DNA of 64,000 nt from Chrysaora quinquecirrha. Lineage: Eukaryota; Cnidaria; Scyphozoa; Semaeostomeae; Pelagiidae. Below the pieces are notes generated by a model. It did not search any database, was not told the origin of the DNA, and saw only the letters and a list, made by a program, of their open reading frames with translations. This document shows, one piece after another, positions 13,101 to 32,400 of this stretch. A program made the translations under genes and the position numbers. Each line of letters starts with the position of its first letter. Position 1 is the stretch's first letter. The stretch spans positions 1,372,119 to 1,436,118 of the forward strand of contig JACTAT010000040.1 in the NCBI GenBank assembly GCA_014526335.1, in the 5' to 3' direction.

Positions 13101-16100
13101 AAACCCAACCATGTGTTTATACAGATCCAAGTTATGTGATTCTAAACTAAAAGAAACAATCTATATTACATAAACTGAATAGGTTTACAAGGGAAATGAT
13201 TATTGATGATTATGATGGTGATGTGCGGCGGCTTAACTATGGTGAGTTGGCAGTGTGGTGGGTTGCTCTGAGGAGTGTCAGACAGAAAGATTTGAGAATA
13301 TTTAGGGGTATTTCTAGTTTTTGCCACCTTTGATGTTTATTCAATATCAAACATGACAATAATACTGTATTAGACATGATAGTCACCACTTATCAAGACA
13401 AGCCTTTGATATTTAGTAGTGCACGTTTCGTGTGAGATCCGTCTCCCATCATCAGGCAATGAGAAATGTGGTTTCTTTCCAAACTATTGCAAAGGTCTGA
13501 TCGAACGGTGTGAAAATAACCAGACCTGCGAGGAAGCTCAAAATTTTTTTAGCGCTCAATTTCTAAAATTTGTGGCGCCAAAATTGCATTCAGTGCAACT
13601 TTCGATGTTATGAAACCAGATTTCTGGGATTGTGTAAGATCCTTTCTTTAACAAGTCTGTTTTTCTAGTTCTTATCCTGACGACAAGAATAAGAAATCAA
13701 ATGCCACTTACTTCATAATGTCCTTATTTTCTTCTATAAATGGTACAACATATTGTTTATATTCTTTTTCGATGTTGAACAAATCTCTTTGTACATCCCA
13801 TAATACTGATAACCCAGCAAGCTCATCATCTCGTTCTTCTTCACTCCAAAACATTGGCTGGTTGAATTCTTTTATAGCAGGGCAAAGTGATAAATATGGA
13901 GTCCACAATGATTCTTTGGCTTTGATTTCATGCATCAATGATATCAAAAGAGGTATCCATCCACTAGTTTCTTCAAGTCTAAGGATGTAAATAAAGAAAT
14001 TCATTAGCAACTGTAAGCATTTTCAGAAGGCACAGTGGTGTTTTGATCTTATCCAGGTAGATTGTGGTGTCAGGAGTTCAAACCCTAGTCACAGCAGCTT
14101 CACAACAATTGTTGAGGTCTTGTCTTGTTAGTTAATCTATTGCTATATGATTAATTAGATTTCCTATCCAAGATAAACCCACTTGCAGATCTTGAAAATT
14201 AGGAAAATCAATTAGAAAAATACTTCAAAATTGCGATAAACAGCGGAATCATTTTCAGGCATACTTAAAGCTTTTTTTTTGTCAGACACTTCTCAGAGTA
14301 TGAACATCAGAAACAGACCAAAACGATAGACTAAAAAGGCGGAATTTATACCCGCAATATTTATACCAGATGATTGGTGTTTCAAACACAATGCCAATTC
14401 AGCTTTTCGTTCTTCCTGATTTGTGCATTTTGAGCCACATCTGGGTATAAATTCCACCTTAGTCTATTGTTTCAGTCTGTTTCTGACATTCATACTCTGA
14501 GGAGTGTCAGACAAGAAAAGCTTTTAACTATGCCCAAAAATGATTCCGCTGTTCATCACAATTTTGAAGTTATGTACAACTCAAAGACTATTCACTTACT
14601 TAGAAAATACAGTTATAATAACTATTTTCTTGCAGTTTTTACCCATAGGTAAGCCCTCCAATAACTGGAACCACCCTGTTACTTATCTCCAAAAGTTGAC
14701 AATGCTGCATCTTGAATGGTTTTGCTTCACTAGAATAATGATTTTACACATCTGATGACTTGTTCCTTATCATTGACATCCAGGTACATAAGGATGCCAA
14801 TATTTTGTCCCATTCAACAACTGAAACCATATAACAATTAATAATAAACCCCAGGGGGGGTACTCATTAACTTTCAATATGGGGGGGTCCATGACACTAT
14901 TTCCTTGCAGACCCCCAAATATTGAGTTTAATGTTTTGGAGACCCCAAATTTGATATATATTTTTTGACACCTAAAATGTTTTCTCGGGTTTAGCCATCA
15001 GTTTCATGACAATTTACAATTTATAAGCTCTTGGCAGTTGGATTGGTCATTGTAATGAATCACACCAAATCGCAAGATTCTTCCTTCAGATTTGTAGACC
15101 CCAAATATTGAATTGTTGTCCATGTTATAATTCACTGACCCCATATATTGAATAAGCTTAAGATTTCGGACCCCAAATATTGGCATGGACCCCCCGTATT
15201 GAAAGTTAATGAGTACCCCTGGGTAATAAACTGCTACTTACTCCTCCTCACGATTTCTTTCAAATTCCTCAAGCTTCTTGCCAATTGAACTTTGTGATGG
15301 CGACAATGTGACTTTACGAGGAATATCTACAAGTGTTTCATTGCATTTGATATTCTGCAAAGCTATAACACCAAACCTGTGACTAGTTGAATTACTTGTG
15401 ATTTGAATCTAGAAACAATATACAGAAGATTAGGAAAATGAATGAAATTTTATTGGTAGAAGGAAAAACCTAAGGTGATATTGAGTTATCAAATGGTTAT
15501 CTCCAGAATGGAAGTATGCTCTGTGCACCCAAGGTAATGTACATGCAGCTCTTTGCAGCAAACAATAGGTCACATGACCTTTCCATAGTTTTTTTGCAGT
15601 GCAACATGCACACAGAGCAGCGTATGGCAGTTTTCAATGAGATCTCAGGTGTGCAAGAGCCACTTTCTATAGATCACTTCGGTAGAATTAAAACTTTTCA
15701 AATTCACAAGATATCAATTTTTGATGTGAAAATTGTATAAAGCACCCATAAATTAGTCTAGGCGCAAAGTTTTACTATCTTGGTGCTTGTATTATCAATT
15801 TTACGAGTGTTCAAAGTTGTGAATTTTTAATGGGCTTTGACCGTGTGGGGTAAAATGTTTCACCAAGTTCATTTTTTGCGGTCAAAGCTTTATAGAATTG
15901 GGAACTTTGAATGTTCATAAAATTAAGGAAATAAGTGCTAGAACAGTGAAAATTGCACCCAGACAAAGTTTTGGATGCTTTATGAGATTTTGACATTGAA
16001 AACTCAATCTTTGTCTCTTGCCTTTCTAGACTGCTCAATCAAATCCCTTAAGAAAATTTTTAACTTTTGTTGTAATTAAATGTCACAAAAAGTCCCTTAA

Positions 16101-16348
16101 GACTGGGGATATAAAACAGGTTAGAATTTCTATTATAGGTACTGTCTGCTTCGATCAACCTCCAGAATTTGCTTTGAAAAAATTATATGGAAAATTCCAC
16201 AACGAGGTTGGTTTACTTTAGGATGCAATTTCACACTTTTTCATTGGTCACCAACCTTGTCGCTTATCTCAATTTTATTCTCTTTGCACCATTTCAGAAA
16301 GTTGCCAAGGATCTCACACTCTTCTGCTTTTGCGTTATTCTCTGCCAT
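5978..16348 (-). CDS. SETD6: SETD6-like N-lysine methyltransferase
   Basis: Ten exons read in phase on the minus strand: 16348-16256, 15408-15242, 13978-13712, 13146-12948, 11901-11806, 11195-11097, 10301-10221, 9079-8234, 7135-7087 and 6125-5978. The product has about 681 residues (vertebrate SETD6 has about 470). Family hallmarks in order: FLKWCKEN near residue 15; HRFGVIA and LVDIPR (start of the split SET domain); GWIPLLISLMHE and PMFWSEEER; the SYSFTD segment; VADTFNHHSNNNA (SET NHxx core); EEIFNTFG then HMYGFVE; and at the C-terminus LPPSWKATMQR and RSGQRKILKLLEKS, the end of the Rubisco-LSMT substrate-binding domain. In vertebrates SETD6 monomethylates nuclear proteins such as RelA. 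Two oddities are Phe250 in place of the catalytic Tyr and a long charged insertion in exon 8. Exon 8 needs one extra base to stay in frame. Confidence 0.88.
6428..6818. mobile_element. MITE family C (TA-flanked palindrome)
   Basis: Terminal inverted repeats run CACGCTTTTTTTTTATAAGA at the left and end CTTATAAAAAAAAGTGTG at the right, with TA on both outer edges as expected for Tc1/mariner-type insertion. The arms also mirror each other inside (TTCTTAAGnTTATTCGATTTTGAGCCTGA). It lies in SETD6 intron 9. Other copies: 20802-21222, 24787-25142, 41094-41499, and parts near 32668-33400 and 51318-51420. Confidence 0.65.
8234..9079 (-). CDS. SETD6: SETD6 exon 8: large acidic and basic insertion
   Basis: The acceptor is ttcattttag and the donor is TTTG|GTAAGATT. 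The first codons, ILHMEVKEFTGLLKDH, match the region before the variable loop of the substrate-binding domain. After that come about 240 residues of Asp/Glu/Lys/Ser-rich sequence with DDSDEEFE, a basic KKARARKRK block (possible nuclear signal) and EDPEDGSDDEDSE. The frame shifts at the CCCC run at 8848-8851 (GGGG on the coding strand). The exon is 846 nt, but the flanking phases require 1 mod 3, so one base is missing here. Read separately, the two halves look like two unrelated small ORFs. Confidence 0.8.
10494..10937. mobile_element. Palindromic MITE with about 200-bp arms
   Basis: The left arm contains CTATGCCGTTTC and GTCATACCGAATTGGC; the right arm carries their reverse complements GCCAATTCGGTATGAC and GAAACGGCATAG. 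The arms are about 200 bp each around a centre near 10715. It lies in SETD6 intron 6. I found no other full copy and no coding content; its ORFs arise from the repeat. Confidence 0.68.
11806..11901 (-). CDS. SETD6: SETD6 exon 5: SET motif with Tyr-to-Phe change
   Basis: A 96-nt exon, phase 0 at both ends, flanked by ctatctttag and GTAAGTAT. It reads GEEIFNTFGKLGNAQLLH then MYGFVEKSENMYDT. The family pattern at the first motif is N-T-Y-G, whose Tyr acts in methyl transfer; the codon here is TTT (Phe, about residue 250). The rest of the motif is conserved. Confidence 0.83.
12360..12562 (-). mobile_element. tRNA-like repeat, family 2, with hammerhead-like hairpin
   Basis: On the minus strand the order is GTGCTGAAGAAGGCTC...GAGCCGAAACAC-like hairpin, a spacer with GCCTTGGGCTGTATG, then a tRNA-like module with A box TAGCTCAGTGG and B box GGTTCGAATCCCATC, then GTGGTATGCCACTTGTGG. 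The same unit occurs in tandem at 22373-22650 and in pieces at 36356-36470, 36715-36812 and 53995-54095. It lies in the SETD6 intron between exons 4 and 5. Confidence 0.65.
12948..13978 (-). CDS. SETD6: SETD6 exons 3 and 4: SET insert and NHxx core
   Basis: Exon 3 (13978-13712) encodes the helical insert with GWIPLL, LWTPYLSLCP and PMFWSEEERDD. Exon 4 (13146-12948) encodes HMVGFVMSYSFTDS and VADTFNHHSNNNA, the NH motif that lines the S-adenosylmethionine pocket in SET proteins. The join is in phase 2 and gives DIMK-NLESHNLDLYKHM. Confidence 0.85.
13350..13550 (-). mobile_element. Repeat with hammerhead-like core, copy 1
   Basis: It matches 23458-23650 over about 180 bp. On the minus strand it contains CCTGATGA, a hairpin (GGGAGA...TCTCAC) and CGAAACGT, the order of hammerhead ribozyme core elements. 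I could not find a convincing stem I or cleavage site, so function is unproven. Penelope-like elements are known to carry such motifs, but no protein-coding part is present here. Confidence 0.5.
14030..14150 (+). mobile_element. tRNA-derived SINE family 1, diverged copy
   Basis: TGGTGTCAGGAGTTCAAACC and GTTGAGGTCTTG parallel the copy at 418-590. The head and tail are degraded. Confidence 0.45.
14221..14573. mobile_element. MITE family A (palindrome)
   Basis: The outer arms read ACTTCAAAATTGCGATAAAC at the left and its counterpart ending CACAATTTTGAAGT at the right. The inner arms contain GTCAGACACTTCTCAGAGTA and TACTCTGAGGAGTGTCAGAC, then CAGAAACAGACC and its complement. Related copies are at 21340-21547, 23855-24280 and 58555-58828. 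It lies in SETD6 intron 2. Confidence 0.7.
14850..15223. mobile_element. hAT-type MITE with 8-bp target duplication
   Basis: The ends are CCCAGGGGGGGTACTCATTA and its inverted partner TAATGAGTACCCCTGGG. It is flanked by TAATAAAC on both sides (14842-14849 and 15224-15231), an 8-bp duplication typical of hAT elements. The interior holds five diverged GACCCCAAATATTGA-like repeats, which could be transposase-binding iterations. Its right duplication ends 10 bp from SETD6 exon 2 (donor GT at 15241-15240). Confidence 0.8.
15735..16030. mobile_element. Palindromic repeat related to the 31582 element
   Basis: TTTGACCGTGTGG...GCGGTCAAAGC and GTTCAAAGTTGTGAA...GAACTTTGAATGTTC form mirrored arms. The inner segment (GGGxTTTGACCGTG, then CGGTCAAA and TTTATAGAATT) resembles the core at 31582-31967. 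The outer limits are uncertain. Confidence 0.45.
16256..16348 (-). CDS. SETD6: SETD6 exon 1 (start codon)
   Basis: ATG at 16348-16346 begins MAENNAKAEE. The exon ends with AAG before the donor GTTGGTGA in phase 0. The NFLKWCKEN segment matches the N-terminal helix of SETD6. An in-frame codon upstream (ATT) does not extend to another ATG, so this start is preferred. Confidence 0.78.
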
Positions 16349-16529
16349 GACATCCAATCCGACAAGGAGACGCTGATTAAAAGTTTAATTTCTGCTAACT
16401 TTGCAACATGCTTCTTTCATCTTTACTTCTTTTTGTCTGTTTTGTATTAGCCTCGTTCACAAACAGCAACACAACAGCCAACAACAACAACGCAAATACT
16501 ATTTCCAAGATGGCAGCCTAATTTTCAGA
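16349..16529. promoter_or_regulatory. Bidirectional promoter region, SETD6 and CCCH gene
   Basis: Only 181 bp separate the two start codons, so the two 5' ends share this region or overlap it. CCAAGATGGCAGCC at 16505-16518 fits the YY1 consensus (AAnATGGCnGCC) often found at such short promoters. It also contains a tiny upstream ORF (ATG at 16510, three codons then TAA) ahead of the CCCH start codon. I see no TATA box. Confidence 0.45.
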
Positions 16530-17089
16530 ATGAATCTCGTTAGTTATGATGACTCAGCGAGCTCCAGTGACTCTTCTAGCGATGATGAACAGAATATTTC
16601 ATTACGAGCAGAAACAGTGAAAAAATACTTCCACTTCCAGACCTAGATGGCCTCGAAAGTACCGTCAAATCAAGTGAAAATGCGAAACAAAGTTTAGGTG
16701 CAAACAGTATCTTTATCAACCCATTCTCAAAACAGGAAGAAGATAGACTTAAAATTCTTTCAAAACATGTTCAGTTAAGTGAAAAAAGCGAAACGAATCC
16801 CAGAAAAGAGGATATAAAATATTGCTATAAATTCAGAAGAGGGAAATGTCGTTTTGGGGACAAATGTAAATTCGCACATGCATTGCCCCAAAATACCCGT
16901 AGCAAACCCCCTGAACTTAGTGTTAAACGGGAACCTGAACTTATTGGAGACCTTTTCGGTGTGTTTGATAATAATGGTGATGATGAATCTGAAGAGCAAC
17001 TGGCCAATAGAAAACGTCGACAAGGATTATCAGCAGGACTTATTCCTTCTAAAAAAGTCATGACCATGTATAATAAACACAAAAATTAA
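16530..17089 (+). CDS. Small CCCH zinc-finger protein (frame broken once)
   Basis: A single exon of about 186 residues. It begins MNLVSYDDSASSSDSSSDDE, followed by KxLPLPDLDGLE, a charged middle, one CCCH finger (C-x7-C-x5-C-x3-H, within CYKFRRGKCRFGDKCKFAH), SVKREPE, and ends GLSAGLIPSKKVMTMYNKHK. CCCH fingers bind RNA or act in splicing and mRNA control; the exact ortholog is not recognised. The first 30 codons and the remainder are in different frames; one extra A in the A6 run at 16619-16624 restores a continuous, sensible sequence. An intron is an unlikely explanation because only about 24 bp would be removed. The gene is head to head with SETD6 and tail to tail with AKR7A. Confidence 0.7.
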
Positions 17090-17093
17090 TAAA
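17088..17093 (+). terminator. Candidate poly(A) signal overlapping the CCCH stop codon
   Basis: The stop TAA at 17087-17089 overlaps AATAAA. Only 136 bp separate this stop from that of the convergent AKR7A gene, so the 3' UTRs must be short or overlap. Confidence 0.35.
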
Positions 17094-17225
17094 CTATCTT
17101 GCAAATTTAATTTCTATGTATACTAGATTCAGTTAATTTTGTATTTCACATTTCTATTCATTTTAATTGTCTGTTGAAGATTTTTGTTGGCTACTTGAAA
17201 GCCCTCAGCTATCATTGTGGCTGAA

Positions 17226-26046
<8,821 letters not shown>

Positions 26047-26660
26047 TTTGAATTCCGGATCTTTTTCAAATCTTTGGAATTTGAATTCTTAGCCAGATTT
26101 CAAGGTCTCAACTCAACTGCCCCTTGTCTGATGACTATGCTGCAATAATAAAGCTTTTTCAAATGAAGTGAAAAGGAAATGAGCAAGTGTTGTTGTGTTG
26201 TTTTGGAGTCAGAACGAGGCTTCGTTCCCTGGAGACAAAAATTTTTGTGGAATTCGCGTTGGCGCGATTTCTCATGATGTGGTGAAGGGTCGTCATGCCT
26301 TCCTTCCTGTTTTTACAAAATAAAACATATCGAAGATGTTTTTATCAGAGAATGCTGCTGGTTGTGAATTGAGAACCTTCACAGATGTTGCAAATAAGTT
26401 CAAAGATTGAATTCCATCGATAACGCAGAGGTACGTATACAGACGATTTGACAGGAAATATTTTGACTTTTTTGATGTTGAAAGAGACGAGACAAAGGCT
26501 AAAAAGACTAAAACCTGTGGGCTGATCAAACCTTACATCAAAAGCAGATGTTGAATGCAATCAAAACTGCGATAACTGTGAAACTACGGAACTTCGAAAG
26601 TTTAAAACCAGAAACCCAGTGACTCATCGTGTTGTTGGGTTGGGGGAGGTGGACGTTACC

Positions 26661-28434
26661 TGCCCTCTCATAAGGGGTGGTAACGTGACGTTACATATAG
26701 GTGATGTTACATATAGGTGATGTTACATATACGTGGTGTTATACAAATATTGCGGGTGATGATTCTTCCTTTGTTTGCTAATTGTTGCTATCGCTAATTG
26801 TTGTGCGTTAAGTGGGTCTCAAGGGACTTTGATTAATAATGAACTTTTTCCATTGTTGTAATACATTAGCTCTCTGTGGTGGATAAGCTCTACTGTGGTG
26901 TTATTTTTGCCTACTTGGTTGATAAGCTCTATAGTGGTGGGTTATTATGCTTGATGTGGTGAGTTATTATGCTAAATGTGGTGGTATTTTTTGCGTACTG
27001 TGGTGGATAAGCCCTACTGTGGTGGGTTATTATGCTTGATGTGGTGGGTTATTATGCTAAATATGGTGGTATTTTTTGCGTACTGTGTATGTTTGATGTG
27101 GTGGTATTTTTTTTGTATACTGTGGTGGTATTTTGTAGGTACAGTGGTGGATATGCAATCATAACAAAATCTATAGACCAAGCGAGAGAAAAATTACAAG
27201 ATCCACCACAGTATGAGAAAAATTCCACCACATTAAGCATAATAACTTACCACATGAAGCATAATAATCCATTGCAGTTTAGCTTGTCCACTACAGTATG
27301 CAAAAAATACCACGAAAGTACGCAAAAATACCATCACAGTAGAGCTTATAGATTCGCTGGCATGCTTAAGCTGGGAAACAGGGCTTCTTCTTTAAAACCC
27401 AGCAATTTCTTTAATGACTCAGTTTATAGGGACACACATAAGGATAACATGTTTACTTCATGCCGTTTTGTTTTTCCATAGTGGCAAAAATACATAAGAT
27501 AATTCACACAAGTTAGAATTAAACTGTAAACACCGATAAAATGGTAAAATACTAAGTGTTATTTAAACAGCAACTATATTGAGTCTGCAAAACCAAGCAA
27601 GTTAACAACTAACAAGTTAAATTCATTGAGTGGTGAATTCCTTACTCTTCAAGGGGAAACAACCAAATCTGAAAGTTGCTTGACTGACACTAACCAGGCT
27701 TATCGAAATCATGGAGGGTCTGCATCTACAAAATAGTTTCTAAACGATAGTAAAGTCATAGCGTAATCAAATACTGTTCAATTGTTTGCCCACCCCTAAT
27801 CTAAGATTTATCCCAAGGTCTTGATTACACATAACTACCGTCATAACCATTAAGGGAAAAATTAAAAATAAAGAAGGGGCTACCATAAAAGCTCTCTAGC
27901 CATGTTGGCTTATTACTTTTGACATTTATGAAGGATTATCAAAGCAAAGTCTGCGCACTATCAAAGCAAAATCTGCGTACAGGCTACGAAAAAGGCGATT
28001 TTGCCGACTGACAACCTAGAGGGTCTGGTCGAGAAATGAAAAATAAAATAAAATTTTGTAACATAACATTACACAGCTTGCGTGTTTCTGCTTTTAATTC
28101 GGCAGAATTTCAAGCCCCGTCTCTTTTCAATAGCGCTATTGCAAGTTAAACTGTGCGCGCACCATAGTAATGCGCGCACTGACTGACGACGAACGAAATA
28201 AAACGAACGAAAAAATAAAACTTCTTGCCCTGTCTCCCACCTTAAGACAACAATGGAAAAAGTTCATTATTAATCAAGGTCCTTTGAGACCGATTTAACA
28301 CACAACAATTAGCGATAGCCAACAAAGGCAAGTATCATCACCCGCTGTATTTGTAACACCACCTATATGTAACATCACCTATATGTAACATCACCTATAT
28401 GTAACGTCACGTTACCACCCCGCTCTGCCCTCTC
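26661..28434. mobile_element. Non-autonomous DNA transposon with long inverted repeats
   Basis: Arms of about 190 bp (26661-26858 and 28249-28434) share GGGGTGGTAACGTGACG, three iterations of ACATATAGGTGATGTT, GCTATCGCTAATTGTTGTG-like sequence and TTGATTAATAATGAACTTTT. Inside the left half is a second inverted repeat (about 26885-27340) built from TGTGGTGGGTTATTATGCTT-type units and their complements. No transposase ORF is present. It fills most of the gap between the divergent AKR7A gene and the large + strand gene. I could not fix a target duplication. Confidence 0.72.
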
Positions 28435-28788
28435 GCGTATCTAGCTCATTTGAACAAGGTTCTGAAGAAGGTGGCCCAAATTTTCTCTCAACAACCCAAC
28501 TTTAGTTTGCTATTTTACCAACGTCTGATGTCAGGACCTTGTGCATTTGGTATACACTTAATCTTAGAGAACATAGAAGCCAAGACCACACTAAAATAGG
28601 CACTGACCCAAGGTGCTTTAGAGAACTTGGGTTTGACCCTGTTGCATTTGCAAAGAAAATTTCAAAACAACCCACCCTTTTGAAACCACCTAAACCATAA
28701 ACCAACTTTAATCTTGAAGAAGGCATTGCAGTATTTTAATCTGATGTAGTCTTAACACTATAACTTTTTTTCTCTTGTTCTAGAAAGA

Positions 28789-29421
28789 ATGGCAGACATT
28801 GCATGGTTGGCACCCAAGCCTCACAAAAATATTGGTGGCTCTGGGCATAAACTAGTTCCAGATAGAAGTTTGCAGATTGCATTTAGTAGATCAGGAAGTG
28901 CAATTTCCCTTCATGATGCTGAGACTGATCAAAGGATTTCATATGGCCAACCATCAAAAACAGCACTAAATGAAGCAGGATGGAGACCCCAGAAGCCCCC
29001 AAAGTCAGCTGTAAAGGGGGCATGGCAACATCAAGGACAAAGTAAACAGACAAATTTGAGGGCTAATGGGGGACTTCGTAGCCGGCCTGGGTCTGCTCGC
29101 AGTGAATTTGACATGTTAGGCATCGGGAACAGCAGGCCATCTTCTGCAAAAAGTCAACGTGATGATGATGCATCAGTTGCAGTATACAAACAAATCAAAC
29201 AACACAGAGGGCAGTCCCCCAACGACAGATCAAGGCTTGAACTAGAAGCAGCTACACTTGGATCTAGATCAGTACATAGTCGCCCAAATTCTGCTGGATA
29301 CAGGTTATTGCCCACCTATGTAGATGGAGCGGATAGTGTTAATAGGGGTTTGGAAGGTGAAATTGATCAACTGCAAGGGTCGTTATTTGGAGATCAAAGA
29401 AGTCATGACAACTTCATAATG
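28789..29421 (+). CDS. Large gene exon 1: start and Ser/Arg-rich head
   Basis: MADIAWLAPKPHKNIGG opens the protein just after ttgttctag at 28783. 211 residues of low-complexity Ser/Arg/Pro sequence follow, with repeated SRPxSA phrases (SRPGSARSE, SRPSSAKSQ, SRPNSAGYR). The exon ends ATG|GTAAATGA in phase 0; reading through the donor gives only five further codons. Confidence 0.78.
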
Positions 29422-32400
29422 GTAAATGAATTTTAAGCTATTGAGACCACAATAGGGGTTAAGAAATATAAGATGTTTCATGGTTAGGTTATTGGGACAC
29501 CCATAGGCAATAGATTCCTAAGTCATCTTAATGGACAAAGATTTTGGGTACGTTATGTTGAATGTTGGGAAAGGAAGTGTCTTAGACTTTGCTTTATGCC
29601 GTGGCCAAACAATCAGTGTTTTTCAAACATTTTAAATTTGCTTATCCAGCAATGTTTGGATGTTTGGCAAAATCATAAAACATTGTTTGAAAGCAGACTT
29701 TAATGGGAATTTTTTGCGAGGGTTAAAAACATTTTTTGCCTGACGTAAATGGTAAAACATTTTGCTGGATATGCAAAATTCAAATGTTTGACAAACAATG
29801 TTTGATCATTTGGCCAGGGCCTTAGTTTCTCCTTAATGTGGTGGAGCATGATTTCTTTCTGTCCATGGCCAAGGTTTATGCTCCCTCTCAGGTTGTTCTG
29901 ATCTCTTCTATGTCCTTCATCATTGCTCTGTTCCATGTTAATTACTGATTTTGCCCTTAGTTGGCTCCCAAATTTTCTCACTCAAAAACCTATCTAAGGC
30001 AATGTATCATGGTATGTATTCATGATCTTGTATTCATAATCATGTGGTTCTCAGCAACTTTAGTTTAGATGTCAAGACAGAAAAACCGACGATAAATTGT
30101 TTTGAGCTACCCATTCGGAGTATAAGACATAATACACTAAGACATTACTTTGTTTTCATTCACCATAGACCAGGGCATAACCCTGACCATAAACAATGTT
30201 CTCCAAAGTGTCATCTTATTCATCCAGAATTTTTAATTCTAGAATGATGTGAGTGCAGAATTCGTCACACTAACACAAGAAAAAGGTTTCAGTGAGAGAC
30301 CAAGATCAGGTCGCAGTAGAGGATCTTCTAGTGATGGAAGCCGTTATAGTCGCCCTGATTCACAGAATTCCAAACAAAGCTCACGTCAAAGTTCTGGTCA
30401 TAAATCGAGGCACAGCTCTGGTGTAGGAAAAGGCAAAAATGACCTCAAATATGTTGTAGAGGACTTGGAAAAAGGTAATATAATTTCAAGAGCTTGTCAA
30501 AATAATCATGTCTTTTCGTTTTGAAAAATCGTTTCACCAACACCTTTGAAACGATTTTGAAATGTTTCAGAAACGAATTAAATTGTTTCTGAAATTCTTT
30601 ATGCTTTGCTAAATCGTTTTGGTTCATTCTCATATTGTTTCATTTCGTTATTGTCATTAACCAGTGAGTTCTGCAGTACCTTTCTGACAGTTATGTAGGC
30701 ACCTATTTGAGGAGCTTCATACCAAACATTTCCCTTCTACATCCACCTGGTTTCGTTAAGAATATGAATATATTATAGTCAAGTTGTAATGGAAAATTGT
30801 AGCTCTTGATTTCCAACTTCCAAATAACAAAGTGACGGATAGGTTATATTGTCCTTTGGTAAAACGTGGATTATAAATTTTCTTTTTCTTTTAGATGGAA
30901 ATACTCAAGAGGTTAGTTTTACAATTGTTTTTTTCCATGAAAATTTAAAGCATCGCTTAAGGAGGCTTTTAATTCAGCACGATTCAGCCAATACAACTTT
31001 CCTTTCATTCTGCGTCGCATAATGAACATAATTTAGAAAGGCGATCTCAAGACATACCATACCAATTTTGCGAGAGGTTTGCCTAGACTCACTACATAAG
31101 TCCCTCCACTTCGCTCGATGTTGTTGTTGTTGTTTTCTTTAATCGCTCAGTGTTGGAGTGACAAATCAAAATAAGGGGAGCGTAAACTAGAGACTGGTGT
31201 CGTGAGTCTAAGGTTTGCCCAACTTTGTACCAATTTAGCCAAGAGTACATCTGAACATACCAAATATTGGAATATCTGTACCTACATTAACATAGGAAAT
31301 CTACCTTTCTTTTATACTTAATCTAAGTGAGCTATATACAATATTTTTCTACATATAGGGAATGAAATGATAGGCTATAAGCTATACAAAAAAGACTAGC
31401 TATATAAGGTATGAATAACGAAGGCTATGCTATATGTGACAAATAAGGTAATACCTATGATGATGCTTCCGAATTACACAACGTGGGTAGCATCCAATGA
31501 TTCAATGCAGGGTGCCTATGCTAGTGGATGCTACGGATGTTACCTAAAATGGCTAGTGTTAAAGAATGAGTACTAGAATTTCATCTAAGGGCCTCGTTTT
31601 CATTGAAAATTAGGTCATAGAAATTTTGACTTCAGATTAATTCAGTCCTTCTTTTCCTCCCTGGGGCAAATCTTTATGCTTCTAGTCCTTACGATGTTAA
31701 TTCTATAGCGATCAAAAGTTTGAAAATTTATAAGGGATTTGACCGTGTAAAATGATTGAGGGTGCAAAATTTCACCCCAGCGATTTTCCACGGTCAAATC
31801 CTTTATAGAATTTCAAACTTTCAACACCTATAAAATCAATATCTTAAGGGCTAGAAGCATAGAACGTTGCTTAAACACTAAAAAGAAGTTGCTCTGAATT
31901 CGAATCTGAAGTCGAAATTTCTCTATGACCTAATTTTAAATTTTTTTGAAAACGAGGCCCTTAGTTGAAATGGTCTATTGTCTTCACAGCTACTAATCTA
32001 AAAAGCTACTTAGCAACTAATCAAAATATTTTCACAGCCCATGTAATTGTGAATATATATTACAGAAGGCACGTTCGTTTTCACATCTGATAATGTTTTA
32101 TGTCCTAAAGGTTCGAAAGGAAACGGCTTTCAACCCTCGCCAAAGGAGATTTCACATATCTAAAGGCCTAAAATAAAATCGCAACTTCTGTAATAAGTTC
32201 AGCTCGCAACAAGTTGCTTTTAGATTCGCGTCTTTAAAATCTGTAGAACATTAGAGTTAACAAAGGATTGCTATGGTTTCAGTGCATGGTCACAGTAATA
32301 TAATAGATACCACACAACTATCATACGGATTCAGATAGGTGGGAACTTTCTTCTGTTCGTGTTAGAATCTTGCAATTCTAGGCCACACTACTGTGTCTGA

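Noticed and set aside
16617..16640. A 24-bp intron in the CCCH gene (GTGAAAA...TTCCAG)
   Set aside because: Far too short for a spliceosomal intron. A missing A in the A6 run explains the break and restores KKILPLPDLDG.
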